Source of the DNA: Bacillota bacterium
Lineage (GTDB): Bacteria; Bacillota; Clostridia; Lachnospirales; Lachnospiraceae
DNA length: 64,000 bases
Direction: 5' to 3'
NCBI GenBank assembly: GCA_023458035.1
Contig: JAEXAX010000024.1
Location: forward strand, 62,001-126,000
Shown here one piece after another: positions 1 to 8,181 of this stretch. Each line of letters opens with the position of its first letter. Within the stretch, counting starts at the first letter, position 1. The position numbers were made by a program, and so were the translations under genes. Below the pieces are notes generated by a model. It had not been told where the DNA came from. It worked only from the letters and a program-made list of their open reading frames with translations, and did not search any database.

Positions 1-857
1 ATCTTCTCCCAATTTTTTACTTTTCTATATTCCAGAAACAGATCCTTAACATATAGGATACCGACGATATTATCGATTTCTTCACGATAAACCGGAATTC
101 TCGAATGTCTGCTGGCCAGCATTTTATCCAGATATTTCATCAACGGCTCATCCAAATCAACGGCATACACATCCGTTCGGGATGTCATCACCTCGCGCGC
201 CAGAGTATCATCAAATTCAAAGATCGAATCAATCATCTCCTTCTCATACTCCTGGAATACGCCGTTTTCTTCTCCGGCCTCAACCATCGAACGAATTTCC
301 TCTTCAGAAACTTTCTCCTCCAGTTTTTCACTGTTCATACCAAGCATCCGCAGCACCAGGTTTGTCGAGGCTGACAACAGACGAACGAAGGGTCTGGAAA
401 TAACAGCCAGCACCCGAATCGGTCCTACCGCAAACAAGGCAATCTGTTCCGGATGATGCAGAGCGATCCGTTTCGGAACCAGCTCACCAAACACCAGTGT
501 CAGATAAGACAAAAGCAATGTAATCAAAACCACAGCCAGTCTCCGGCTGTAACCGATACCCCAGTCGGCAAATGCAGTTCCCAGAATACCGGATAAGCCG
601 GTTGCTGCCGAGGCACTCGAAAAGAATCCGGACAGAGTGATACCCACCTGAATTGTTGACAGGAAATGGTTCGGTTCCTGTAATAGCCGCAGTACCGCAG
701 CCGCCTTCTTCTCTCCTTTATCCGCCAGAATCGACAACTTATTTTTGTTGGCAGAGACTATTGCCATCTCCGCACAGGATAAAAAACCATTGATCACGGT
801 TAAAATGACTATCAACACTATTCCAGGCCATATATTCGCCGGCACCGTTTCGTCCAT
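1..857 (-). CDS. CNNM/CorC (HlyC-type) transporter-like membrane protein, partial
   Basis: The gene is cut by the left edge, so only about 285 N-terminal residues are visible. It starts at ATG 857 behind a GGAGG-type site. The N-terminal part is a CNNM (DUF21) membrane domain: a first hydrophobic helix leads into GFLSCAEMAIVS, and further helices follow up to about residue 150. After an acidic linker (EEEIRSMVEAGEENG) the CBS-pair region begins with REVMTSRTDVYAVD. This family (B. subtilis YrkA/MpfA, E. coli CorC) is linked to Mg2+ efflux or metal tolerance at the cytoplasmic membrane. The old name hemolysin is misleading. The C-terminal CBS and transporter-associated domains lie outside the window. 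The 45-base gap to the transaldolase leaves cotranscription possible. Confidence 0.9.
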   Translation of the reverse strand, partial: MDETVPANIWPGIVLIVILTVINGFLSCAEMAIVSANKNKLSILADKGEKKAAAVLRLLQEPNHFLSTIQVGITLSGFFSSASAATGLSGILGTAFADWGIGYSRRLAVVLITLLLSYLTLVFGELVPKRIALHHPEQIALFAVGPIRVLAVISRPFVRLLSASTNLVLRMLGMNSEKLEEKVSEEEIRSMVEAGEENGVFQEYEKEMIDSIFEFDDTLAREVMTSRTDVYAVDLDEPLMKYLDKMLASRHSRIPVYREEIDNIVGILYVKDLFLEYRKVKNWEK

Positions 858-902
858 CTTTTCCTCCTACACTCCTGCGTCATTCCTGATATGCCAAGTC
901 GA

Positions 903-1556
903 TCATTCACCAAAGACAGCCTTATAATCTGCCTGAAATTTTTCGATACCGACGTCGGTCAGCGGATGCTTGGTCATCTGCTCGATCACCTTATACGGCA
1001 CGGTGGCAATATGGGCGCCGGCCAGCGCACAATCCGTAACATGAATCGGAGTTCTGATGCTGGCAGCAATGATCTGCGTTTCCAGATTAGCCACAGCAAA
1101 GATATCCACAATATCATGAATCAAATCAATACCGGTCACATTGATATCATCCAGTCTTCCTAAAAACGGAGACACATATGTGGCTCCGGCACGAGCAGCC
1201 AGTAATGCCTGATTAGCGGTAAAAATCAGTGTCACATTGGTCTTGATTCCTTCTTCGGACAACACCTTGCAAGCCTTTAACCCTTCAATGGTCATCGGCA
1301 ATTTTACAACCATATTCGGATGAATGGCCGCAATTTCCCGCCCTTCTTTGATCATTCCTGCGGCATCTACAGTCGTTGCCTTCACCTCACCGCTGATCGG
1401 GCCGTCTACAATGTCAGTAATCTCACGAATCACTTCCACAAAGTCCCGCCCTTCCTTGGCAATCAGAGACGGATTAGTGGTCACACCGCAAATCACTCCC
1501 ATGTCATTTGCTTTTCTGATTTCATCCACATTGGCTGTATCAATAAAAAATCGCAT
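903..1556 (-). CDS. fsa: Transaldolase, fructose-6-phosphate aldolase-like
   Basis: A 217-residue protein of the short class of transaldolases (TalC/Fsa/MipB). It transfers a dihydroxyacetone unit between sugar phosphates, or cleaves fructose 6-phosphate, in the cytoplasmic non-oxidative pentose phosphate pathway. The start [13 protein letters not shown], the GVTTNPSL motif (residues 24-31) and the Schiff-base lysine K85 in VVKLPMT are all visible. The length fits the subfamily. ATG 1556 has an AGGAGG site seven bases upstream. The sequence alone does not separate true transaldolase from Fsa activity; in Bacillota this form is usually treated as the transaldolase. It is apparently independent of the iron locus, because a hairpin separates it from the regulator gene to its right. 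Confidence 0.93.
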   Translation of the reverse strand: MRFFIDTANVDEIRKANDMGVICGVTTNPSLIAKEGRDFVEVIREITDIVDGPISGEVKATTVDAAGMIKEGREIAAIHPNMVVKLPMTIEGLKACKVLSEEGIKTNVTLIFTANQALLAARAGATYVSPFLGRLDDINVTGIDLIHDIVDIFAVANLETQIIAASIRTPIHVTDCALAGAHIATVPYKVIEQMTKHPLTDVGIEKFQADYKAVFGE

Positions 1557-1699
1557 TCTATATCCTCCTTGTCATTCGTTTGTTCTGTGCTTACCCATTT
1601 CAGCAGTCAGAAGCTGCTGTCTTTTACGTTTATTACAGTATCATATTTTGACTTATCTGGCAATCAGGCGGCCTTGTTCATTTTCATTTCAAATGAACA

Positions 1700-1728
1700 A
1701 AGAGACCCGGCAATTGTGCCGGATCTCT
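1700..1728 (-). terminator. Hairpin after the DtxR-type gene
   Basis: A 12-base stem with one mismatch (1701-1712 with 1717-1728) and a four-base loop. Reading leftward it is followed by a modest T-rich stretch. Rightward there is a T7 run ten bases after the stem. It most likely ends the regulator and feo transcript. Confidence 0.5.
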
Positions 1729-1752
1729 TCTCTTGCTGTTTTTTTGTAATCC

Positions 1753-2109
1753 TTAGTGTATCCTCTGACGGATCGCGTCAAAAACCTCCTGACTGATTAC
1801 ATGTTCGATACGACAGGCATCTGCTTCACAGGTATCAATATCCAAACCGGTCTGCTGCTGCAGAAATCCGGTTAAGACCCGGTGGCGCTCATAAATGCGT
1901 TCCGCCTCCGCTCTCCCCTGCTCGGTTAATTCAATATCTTTACCGTCAACGAACTCAATATAGCCTTCTTCCTTCAACAAATACATCGCACGACTGACAC
2001 TCGGTTTACTAAAATTCAAACGTTTAGCAATATCAATTGACCGTACAACACCCTGTTGATTTTTAAGGATCAAAATCGTTTCCAAATAATTCTCTCCCGA
2101 CTCGTACAT
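1753..2109 (-). CDS. DtxR-family metal-dependent repressor, iron-type ligands
   Basis: A 118-residue DtxR/MntR family protein: an N-terminal winged helix (roughly residues 8-65, with DIAKRLNFSKPSVSRAM as the recognition part) and a dimerisation and metal-binding part. It has no SH3-like third domain. Aligned by eye to MntR, the metal ligands are E10, H76, C99, E102 and H103, with N7 where MntR has Asp. The stretch ACRIEHVIS has Cys in the first ligand position, as in DtxR/IdeR, where MntR has Glu. That suggests Fe(II) sensing, in keeping with its place directly after feoAAB. It has its own promoter and a GGAGG site six bases before ATG 2109. MntR is the alternative name in automated annotation. 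Confidence 0.85.
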   Translation of the reverse strand: MYESGENYLETILILKNQQGVVRSIDIAKRLNFSKPSVSRAMYLLKEEGYIEFVDGKDIELTEQGRAEAERIYERHRVLTGFLQQQTGLDIDTCEADACRIEHVISQEVFDAIRQRIH

Positions 2110-2151
2110 AACATGCCTCCATCTATCGACTGATACCTAGTAATTTTTTTT

Positions 2152-2180
2152 AGTATATCACAACAGTCGGATTTTCTCAA
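2152..2180 (-). promoter_or_regulatory. SigA-type promoter of the DtxR-family gene
   Basis: Reading leftward: -35 TTGAGA (2175-2180), a 17-base spacer and -10 TATACT (2152-2157), about 45 bases before the start codon. The gene can therefore be expressed apart from the feo genes. Confidence 0.7.
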
Positions 2181-2210
2181 TAGAACGATCATCGAAAGAA
2201 TGAATTCTGA

Positions 2211-2363
2211 TCAATGGCAGCCTTTACAAGAGCCGCAGCCGCCTTTGCCGCAGCCGCAGCCTTTTTTCTTACGGCTGAACCAGATTGCTCCTGCCAATAA
2301 AATCACCACTGCCACCCCGGCAATCACGGTCGGCCACACACTTGCCGCAACGATTCCTGTCAT
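2211..2363 (-). CDS. FeoB-associated Cys-rich membrane protein
   Basis: A 50-residue protein: one membrane helix (about residues 5-27) followed by a lysine patch and a short Cys/Gly tail with six cysteines in CGCGKGGCGSCKGC. This is the small FeoB-associated Cys-rich family found after feoB in many Clostridia. Its role is thought to be helping FeoB, perhaps as an Fe-S or Fe(II) sensor; that part is inference. The chosen start is ATG 2363, which has GGAAAGGTGG just upstream. A longer in-frame start (2393) would place that site inside the gene. It lies 41 bases after feoB. Confidence 0.85.
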   Translation of the reverse strand: MTGIVAASVWPTVIAGVAVVILLAGAIWFSRKKKGCGCGKGGCGSCKGCH

Positions 2364-2404
2364 ACTACCACCTTTCCAGCGTAACGCTGTCATTACTGTA
2401 AAAA

Positions 2405-4543
2405 CTATTTTTGCTCCTTCTTCGGCGCTCTTCTAAATAACAGGAAGAGGTATACCAGCAATACGATAATCGCTGCAACCGTACCTGCCCCGAATGAAAT
2501 CTCGCCTAAGGCCAGACCGATGAACTGATACAGCATCAAGGCGATGGTGTATGAATAAATCAGCTGGAACCCAATGGCTGTAAGCGTATATTTTGCATTG
2601 TTCATCTCACGGCGAATACTGCCGACCGCCGCAAAACACGGCGTATTCAACATGTTAAAGGCCAGGAAGGAGATTGCGCTGGCCGGAGTAAACACTCCCC
2701 GTAAATATCCCAGGAAATCGGTCGCTTCTCCTACCGCGTCGGCTTCTTCCACTACAAAGCCGGTAATTACCGCAAAGGATGTAACCAAATTTTCTTTGGC
2801 TACCAGACCGACTACCGAAGATACAGCCGCCTGCCAGTTTCCGAAGCCAAGCGGTTTCAACACCGGAGCCACAAAGCTTCCGATGGCCGCCAGCAAGCTC
2901 TGAGATGAGGCGTCATCAAAGGCACGGAACTGGAAGCTGGTATTTATATTCTGCAAAAACCACAGAGCAACCGAGCTTAACAGGATAATCGTTCCGGCCT
3001 TAACAATAAAGGACTTAACCTTATCCCAGACATGCAAAAGCACATTACGCGCATTCGGAAAGTGATATTCCGGCAGCTCCATAATAAATGGAGTCGTATC
3101 ACCGGAAAACAATCTGGTCTTTTTCAATATAATAGCCGCTACAATGATTGCCGCTACGGCTCCCAGATAGGTAGCCGGACCAACCCAAACCGAATCCCTG
3201 AATATGGCAGCCGCAATCATCGAAATAATAGGCAATTTAGCTCCGCAGGGAACAAAGCTGTTCACCATGATGGTAATTCGTCTGTCATTATCGTTTTCAA
3301 TGGTTCTGGTGGATGCGATAGCCGGCACCGAACAGCCGGTTCCGATCATAAATGGAATAAATGATTTACCGGACAGTCCGAAGCGTCTGAAAATCCGGTC
3401 CATAATAAAGGCAATTCGAGCCATATATCCTATGTCTTCCAGGATGCCCAACAGCAGGAAAATAGTGGCAATCAGCGGTACAAAGCCAACCACAGCTCCG
3501 ACACCGGCGATGATTCCGTCTGCAATCAGAGAAATCATCCATTCGGCCACCCCGGCACTCTCCAACCAGGCAGATGCATTTCCCTTTACCAATTCATCCA
3601 CCAGCGTTCCGTTTACCCAGTCTGTCACCGGCCCGCCGACCACGGTTACCGCCACATAATAAACGGCCCACATAACCAGAGCAAAGATCGGCAATGCCAA
3701 AAGCCGGTTGGTAACGATTTTATCAACTCGATCAGACAGGGATAAGCCGACTGCCGATTTTTTAACATGCTTTTTCACAAGCTTGCCGATAAAAGCATAG
3801 CGCTCATTTGTAATAATGCTCTCGGCATCATCATCCATTTCAGACTCGATGCGATCAACGATATGCAGAACCTTCTCCTTCTCATCGCCTTCAAACGGAT
3901 AGCTTTCCAATACCTTCTCGTCTTTTTCAAAAAGCTTGATGGCATACCATCTCTCTTTTAGCCCGTCACAAATGGAAGGAACCGCTGTTTTAATCTCGTC
4001 CAGTACCGTTTCGATCTCGGCACCGAATTTATACGCTTCAAAGGCTTCCGCCTTCTGTCCTCCAGCCTTCAAGGCGGCTTCGATCAGCGTATCGATACCG
4101 GTTCTTTTTAAAGCCGAAGTGGTCACAACGGTGCAACCCAGATCTCGCGCCAAACCGTCGATATCCAGAATATCACCGCGCTTGGCAATGATATCCATCA
4201 TATTCAGCGCAACCACCACCGGAATACCGATCTCAACGAGCTGTGTAGTCAAATACAGGTTTCTTTCGATATTAGAAGCATCAACCACATTGACAATTAC
4301 CTCCGGTCGCTCATTGACCAGATAATCACGGCTGACTACCTCCTCCAGGGTGTACGGTGACAGGGAATAAATTCCCGGCAAGTCGGTGACGATCACCTCC
4401 TTATGCTTCTTCAATCTTCCCTCTTTTTTTTCAACGGTTACACCCGGCCAGTTTCCGACATATTGCGTGCTGCCGGTCAGAGCATTGAACATGGTGGTCT
4501 TGCCGCTGTTCGGATTTCCCACCAACGCAATTCTGATTGCCAT
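2405..4543 (-). CDS. feoB: Ferrous iron transport protein B
   Basis: A 712-residue inner-membrane Fe(II) importer with an N-terminal G-protein domain. The G1 motif GNPNSGKTT (residues 9-17), G3 DLPG and G4 NMMD are present. A helical GDI-like region follows, then two Gate repeats with about eight or more membrane segments, including the typical GTGCSVPA and NSFVPCGAKLP stretches. Full length for the family. ATG 4543 has GGAGG eight bases upstream. It follows feoA with a 36-base gap and is followed by its Cys-rich partner, so it belongs to an Fe(II) uptake operon likely repressed by the DtxR-type regulator encoded downstream. Confidence 0.98.
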   Translation of the reverse strand: MAIRIALVGNPNSGKTTMFNALTGSTQYVGNWPGVTVEKKEGRLKKHKEVIVTDLPGIYSLSPYTLEEVVSRDYLVNERPEVIVNVVDASNIERNLYLTTQLVEIGIPVVVALNMMDIIAKRGDILDIDGLARDLGCTVVTTSALKRTGIDTLIEAALKAGGQKAEAFEAYKFGAEIETVLDEIKTAVPSICDGLKERWYAIKLFEKDEKVLESYPFEGDEKEKVLHIVDRIESEMDDDAESIITNERYAFIGKLVKKHVKKSAVGLSLSDRVDKIVTNRLLALPIFALVMWAVYYVAVTVVGGPVTDWVNGTLVDELVKGNASAWLESAGVAEWMISLIADGIIAGVGAVVGFVPLIATIFLLLGILEDIGYMARIAFIMDRIFRRFGLSGKSFIPFMIGTGCSVPAIASTRTIENDNDRRITIMVNSFVPCGAKLPIISMIAAAIFRDSVWVGPATYLGAVAAIIVAAIILKKTRLFSGDTTPFIMELPEYHFPNARNVLLHVWDKVKSFIVKAGTIILLSSVALWFLQNINTSFQFRAFDDASSQSLLAAIGSFVAPVLKPLGFGNWQAAVSSVVGLVAKENLVTSFAVITGFVVEEADAVGEATDFLGYLRGVFTPASAISFLAFNMLNTPCFAAVGSIRREMNNAKYTLTAIGFQLIYSYTIALMLYQFIGLALGEISFGAGTVAAIIVLLVYLFLLFRRAPKKEQK

Positions 4544-4579
4544 CTTACATTCCTCCTTCTATTACATCACAGGCTTTTG

Positions 4580-4801
4580 CTATTCTACTTCGATCAAGCT
4601 TGCTTCATCCTTGCGCAGGGTCAACTCATAGCCCTTGACCGTTACTTCGATCGGATCTCCGAGCGGTGCAAGTTTACGAATATAGATCTCGGTTCCTTTG
4701 GTAATTCCCATATCCATGATCCGTCGTCTGACAGCTCCCTCGCCCAACAGCTTTTTTACCTTTACGGTGGTTCTGACCGAGCAGTCCTTCAATGTTCCCA
4801 T
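4580..4801 (-). CDS. feoA: FeoA domain protein (second copy)
   Basis: A 73-residue SH3-like FeoA protein (MGTLKDCSVRTTVKVKKLL start, MDMGITKGTEIYIRKLAPLGDP core). FeoA is a small cytoplasmic protein that acts on the FeoB G-domain to support Fe(II) import. GGAGG lies seven bases before ATG 4801. This is the copy next to feoB. A second, diverged feoA lies upstream. Two separate FeoA genes per feoB are common in Clostridia; the division of labour is unknown. Confidence 0.93.
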   Translation of the reverse strand: MGTLKDCSVRTTVKVKKLLGEGAVRRRIMDMGITKGTEIYIRKLAPLGDPIEVTVKGYELTLRKDEASLIEVE

Positions 4802-4861
4802 GTCTCATCCTCCTTCGTAGATTGAAGTAATTATCCTACCCTAACTGTCTAAGCAAAACAT

Positions 4862-4883
4862 TGGCTTGCCCTAAGGCAAGCCA
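4862..4883 (-). promoter_or_regulatory. Hairpin between the two feoA genes
   Basis: A perfect nine-base stem (4862-4870 with 4875-4883) with a four-base loop. The strong T6 run lies on the rightward side. Leftward, in the direction of the feo transcript, only a weak T-rich stretch follows. It may modulate readthrough or stabilise mRNA between the feoA genes, or serve as a terminator for antisense transcription. Confidence 0.45.
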
Positions 4884-4898
4884 TTTTTTACTTTGTCT

Positions 4899-5111
4899 TT
4901 ATTTTACAATAATCAGGCTGGCCAGCGTTCGATCCACAGCCAAGCGCACACCCTTACATTGTAAAATAATTCCGGAAGGCGTATCTGATACAACACTTAC
5001 TTCTCCGCCTTCTACAAAGCCCAGATTATTCAGATGCTTCTTCATATCATCCCGGCCTTTCAGCTTCTCGATCTGTCTGGTTTCTCCGACCGGTACCATC
5101 GCCAGCGTCAT
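4899..5111 (-). CDS. feoA: FeoA domain protein (first copy)
   Basis: A 70-residue FeoA protein with the family core MKKHLNNLGFVEGGEVSVVS and a C-terminal LAVDRTLASLIIV strand. It is predicted to be cytoplasmic and to help FeoB. The start chosen is ATG 5111, with GGGAGG seven bases upstream. A longer in-frame start at 5141 would overlap the candidate operator and lacks a site. It is the first gene after the feo promoter. Confidence 0.92.
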   Translation of the reverse strand: MTLAMVPVGETRQIEKLKGRDDMKKHLNNLGFVEGGEVSVVSDTPSGIILQCKGVRLAVDRTLASLIIVK

Positions 5112-5134
5112 CGTAAGCCCTCCCTTCACTATAT

Positions 5135-5153
5135 TAATCATTGGTATTGATTA
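5135..5153 (-). promoter_or_regulatory. Candidate metal-regulator operator at feo promoter
   Basis: A 19-base inverted repeat with perfect six-base arms, TAATCA and TGATTA, around a seven-base centre. It lies just downstream of the predicted feo transcription start and before the feoA ribosome binding site. DtxR-family operators are typically 19-base palindromes, so the regulator encoded at 1753-2109 is the obvious candidate ligand. The sequence is not a textbook Fur, DtxR or MntR box. Confidence 0.45.
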
Positions 5154-5167
5154 TTACTTTCAGTAAA

Positions 5168-5196
5168 AGTGTACTATTATTGAGAGGTCTTGTCAA
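5168..5196 (-). promoter_or_regulatory. SigA-type promoter of the feo operon
   Basis: Leftward: -35 TTGACA (5191-5196), a 17-base spacer and -10 TACACT (5168-5173). The predicted start is about 5160, immediately before the inverted repeat at 5135-5153. Confidence 0.75.
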
Positions 5197-5249
5197 TACT
5201 GCAACCTATATCGATTGTATATATTTAAAAACAATATTTTTTGCTCAAA

Positions 5250-6635
5250 TTACTGTCTGATTGATTGCAGGAAAGCCACATATCCCCGATAAGTCTCATA
5301 CAAATCAATCTTGCTGGCAATCTCCCAAGGGGCGTGCATATTCAGCACGGCAACTCCGCTGTCTATTACCTCCATACCGTATTCGGCCAAAATATAAGCA
5401 ATGGTGCCGCCGCCGCCCTGATCGACTTTGCCTAACTCAGCCGTCTGATAGGCAATGTTTTTCTCATCCATCACGCGGCGCAGTCTGGCCATATATTCGG
5501 CATTGGCATCATTGGAACCGGCTTTTCCGCGTGAACCGGTATATTTATTAAAGGTCATTCCATAGCCAAAAAAGGCCGAGTTTTTCTTTTCCATTACTTC
5601 CGGAAAATTCGGATCAAAGGCTGCACTGACATCCGATGATAACATCACCGACCGCTGCAAGGCTCTTCTAACATAAATGTCTTCCTTCTTACCCCTGGCA
5701 AACAATATTTCCGCTACAGTATTCTCAAATATTCGAGATGTCATACCGGTGGCGCCGACACTGCCGATCTCCTCCTTATCTACCAGCAGGCAAACATTTG
5801 TATACTCAGCTTGTTCTACTGCTAATAAAGCCCGATAGGATGGAAATGCGCAGATTCGATCATCATGACCGTAACCCATCACCATGCTGCGATCCAAACC
5901 ATAGTCTCTTGCCGCGCCGGCCGGTACGATTTCCAATTCTGCCGAAACAAAATCTTCCTCTTCCATCCCGTAGCATTCCTTCAGGAGCTGAAGAATGTTG
6001 GCCTTTACGGCATCTTGATCAGTATCCGCTGCCGGAATACTGCCAATCAGTACATTTAATGTCTCACCTTCTACTACAACACGAGCCTTTTTATCTAATT
6101 GATCGGCCGACAGATGAATCAACAGATCACTCAAGCCAAGCACCGGATCCTCCGGCTTTTCACCGATTCGAACCTCAACCAGACTGCCATCCTTTTTAGC
6201 CACCACACCGTGCAGAGCCAGCGGTAAAGCCAACCATTGATATTTCTTGACACCGCCGTAATAATGAGTGTCCAACATGGCCAGTTCTTCTGATTCGTAT
6301 AACGGATTCTGTTTCAAATCAATTCTCGGTGAATCAATATGTGCGCCAAGGATATTCATCCCCTCATCCACGCCTCTCTCACCAATGTGAAACATCATCA
6401 GCGCCTTGCCCATCCAATTCACATACAGTTTATCCTGCGGCTTGATTCCGCCCTCCTGTTTCAGAACCTCCTGTAGATCTCGATAACCGTACCGCTGAAT
6501 CTCCTCCACCATATAGGTGACGCACTCTCGCTCTGTCTTACAGTCTGACAAAAACCCCTTATATTGCTCTGCAAAGGCAAACACCTCTGTCTTTTTTTGT
6601 TCGCTGCAGTCTTTCCAAGCATTTTTTCTATACAT
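5250..6635 (-). CDS. M18 family aminopeptidase
   Basis: A 461-residue zinc metallo-aminopeptidase of family M18 (aspartyl aminopeptidase/ApeA type), cytoplasmic, releasing N-terminal residues from peptides. Visible features: GAHIDSPRIDL with metal ligand H99 and catalytic D101, DKEEIGSVGATGM with the Glu base and ligand, SSDVSAAFDP, and the C-terminal NMHAPWE with the last His ligand. The length fits the family. ATG 6635 has an AAGGAG site five bases upstream. The upstream gene (6645) ends nine bases before it, so the two are probably cotranscribed. No clear terminator separates it from the feo promoter. Confidence 0.93.
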   Translation of the reverse strand: MYRKNAWKDCSEQKKTEVFAFAEQYKGFLSDCKTERECVTYMVEEIQRYGYRDLQEVLKQEGGIKPQDKLYVNWMGKALMMFHIGERGVDEGMNILGAHIDSPRIDLKQNPLYESEELAMLDTHYYGGVKKYQWLALPLALHGVVAKKDGSLVEVRIGEKPEDPVLGLSDLLIHLSADQLDKKARVVVEGETLNVLIGSIPAADTDQDAVKANILQLLKECYGMEEEDFVSAELEIVPAGAARDYGLDRSMVMGYGHDDRICAFPSYRALLAVEQAEYTNVCLLVDKEEIGSVGATGMTSRIFENTVAEILFARGKKEDIYVRRALQRSVMLSSDVSAAFDPNFPEVMEKKNSAFFGYGMTFNKYTGSRGKAGSNDANAEYMARLRRVMDEKNIAYQTAELGKVDQGGGGTIAYILAEYGMEVIDSGVAVLNMHAPWEIASKIDLYETYRGYVAFLQSIRQ

Positions 6636-6644
6636 GATTTCTCC

Positions 6645-7592
6645 TTACCTTTTAACGACGATCTCCTCTACCTTAACACCGTCCTCTAATACTTCTACCG
6701 TGACGGTTGACTCATCGCTGCTGACAACCGCCACATATAAAGCCCCGTGCAACGGCTTTCTCGACTGAAAATCAGAAATCACCTGATTCAGGGCTTCATC
6801 ATCTGTCAGCTTGTGATCATCATTTCCGCCATCAATACTGAGTTTTTCCACCGCTTTATTTTCGGTCTGGCTTTTCTGGCTCTGACTGCCGACTTTGGTA
6901 GTTCCGCTGTTATCATAATTCACCGTAATCATTGCTCTGGCCTGTTGAAACAACTGCCGAACCTGATTCTTGGCTCCGATATTTTGAATCAAGCCAATCC
7001 GCTCCACCAGAGTTAAATAATCTCTCTGACTGAGCAAGACTCCACCGTTCTTCATGATTGTGTTCAGCTCATTTGTCAGCTCCCGCCAGGTGGTATACTG
7101 ACTTCGCAGCTCCAGCAACGATGTTTGATAATCTGTAAATAAATGATTATCCTTGTATTCGTCTAGCCCCAGTGTCGTTAGCATATCCTCCGACATATCT
7201 GCCCAGTCGCTGTCCGGTTGCAGGTATTGTTTCACTCGATTGGTATTTCCGAGGAAGACTGCCGCTTCCCGAAACAACTTAACATACTTTTCGCGCTGAG
7301 CATCATCCGAGATACTCTGTGAATTTAACTGCATCTGATTCAACAGTTCGATCGTCACGCCCTGTGAAAAAGCGGAATTTCTGGAATCAACAAACACACT
7401 TCCTCTTTGCTTTTCCAAGCCTCTGATTCTCGCCTTATCCTCATCACTTAAAACAGCAATGTTTAAATCTCCGCTTTCCTTAATGGCTTGGTTGATACCT
7501 CTGCGAGCCATATCTGTCAGCTTCAGCCCGACCAGCACCACCAGACCGCCTATGATAATCAGAAACAATAATAAGCTAATCTTCTTTCTCAT
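6645..7592 (-). CDS. Membrane-anchored protein of unknown function
   Basis: I do not recognise this family. The 315-residue product starts MRKKISLLLFLIII: a short basic N-terminus and one membrane helix (about residues 4-23), so the rest is probably extracytoplasmic. The outside part is mostly alpha-helical by composition (about 50-215), followed by a Ser/Gln/Lys-rich linker (GSQSQKSQTENKAVEK) and a small mixed C-terminal domain ending in VEVLEDGVKVEEIVVKR. No catalytic motif or cysteine cluster is seen. ATG 7592 is chosen over 7631 because the longer form lacks a ribosome binding site; even so the start overlaps the end of nrdR by 17 bases. Translational coupling with nrdR is likely. Confidence 0.6.
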   Translation of the reverse strand: MRKKISLLLFLIIIGGLVVLVGLKLTDMARRGINQAIKESGDLNIAVLSDEDKARIRGLEKQRGSVFVDSRNSAFSQGVTIELLNQMQLNSQSISDDAQREKYVKLFREAAVFLGNTNRVKQYLQPDSDWADMSEDMLTTLGLDEYKDNHLFTDYQTSLLELRSQYTTWRELTNELNTIMKNGGVLLSQRDYLTLVERIGLIQNIGAKNQVRQLFQQARAMITVNYDNSGTTKVGSQSQKSQTENKAVEKLSIDGGNDDHKLTDDEALNQVISDFQSRKPLHGALYVAVVSSDESTVTVEVLEDGVKVEEIVVKR

Positions 7593-8055
7593 GCTGTCCG
7601 TCTCTTTCCTTGAGGGCACGCCCCAATTCATCTACAAAAACATCTGCATCCGTAAACTCACGATATACCGATGCAAATCTGACATATGCCACCGGATCGA
7701 GCATCTTCAGCTTCTCCATCACCAGCTCACCGATAACTGCGGTATGAACTTCCTTCTCCTCCGAGCCAAACACCTGACCTTCTACATAATTGATCAGCTC
7801 CTCTATCTCCTCTTTGGAAACTCGGCGCTTATGACAAGCCAGATTGATACCTGTTTCCAGCTTTTCTCTATTATACAGTTCTCTGGTACCATCTTTTTTG
7901 ACTACAAAATAGGATGACTGCTGGATTCGTTCATAGGTTGTAAAACGATTCCCGCATTCATCACAAGCTCGGCGTCTTCTGATGCAGGTATCATCCTCGG
8001 CCGGACGCGAATCAATTACTCGGGTGTTTTCTTTTCCACATGCCGGGCAACGCAT
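7576..8055 (-). CDS. nrdR: Transcriptional repressor NrdR
   Basis: A 159-residue NrdR: a zinc ribbon with CPAC (residues 3-6) and CDEC, then an ATP-cone domain (about 49-139). NrdR senses ATP/dATP and represses ribonucleotide reductase genes. The start MRCPACGKENTRVIDSRP matches the family. ATG 8055 has AAAGGGG upstream, whereas the longer frame from 8085 adds ten residues that no NrdR has. No ribonucleotide reductase gene is in the window. It follows ftsZ, separated by the structured element at 8088-8165. Confidence 0.96.
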   Translation of the reverse strand: MRCPACGKENTRVIDSRPAEDDTCIRRRRACDECGNRFTTYERIQQSSYFVVKKDGTRELYNREKLETGINLACHKRRVSKEEIEELINYVEGQVFGSEEKEVHTAVIGELVMEKLKMLDPVAYVRFASVYREFTDADVFVDELGRALKERDGQHEKED

Positions 8056-8087
8056 CTTCTTCCCCTTTCCTTTGCATTCATTCAAAA

Positions 8088-8165
8088 GAAGGTGCCCGTT
8101 TGCAGGCCCAATTTCCCGATCTTAAACGATCAGGGTAACGGGGTAAGCAAAAGACACCTCAGTTT
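8088..8165. other. Unassigned structured element between ftsZ and nrdR
   Basis: Nested complementary segments: AGGTG (8090-8094) with CACCT (8155-8159); CCCGTT (8095-8100) with AACGGG (8137-8142), competing with TTTGC (8099-8103) to GCAAA (8147-8151); and an inner CCCGATC (8115-8121) with GATC-A-GGG (8128-8135). The two middle pairings share bases and could alternate. Both strands can fold. A T5 run follows on the rightward strand, and a weaker T-rich stretch leads into the nrdR leader on the leftward strand. It does not match a riboswitch class I know. It may be a terminator of ftsZ or a leader of nrdR. Confidence 0.5.
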
Positions 8166-8181
8166 TTACCATGTATATTAC

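Noticed and set aside
105..403. Rightward frames near the left edge
   Set aside because: They are antisense to the CNNM/CorC gene, whose protein is well supported.
7593..7631. N-terminal extension of the unknown anchored protein
   Set aside because: The upstream ATG has no ribosome binding site and would place a charged stretch before the membrane helix.
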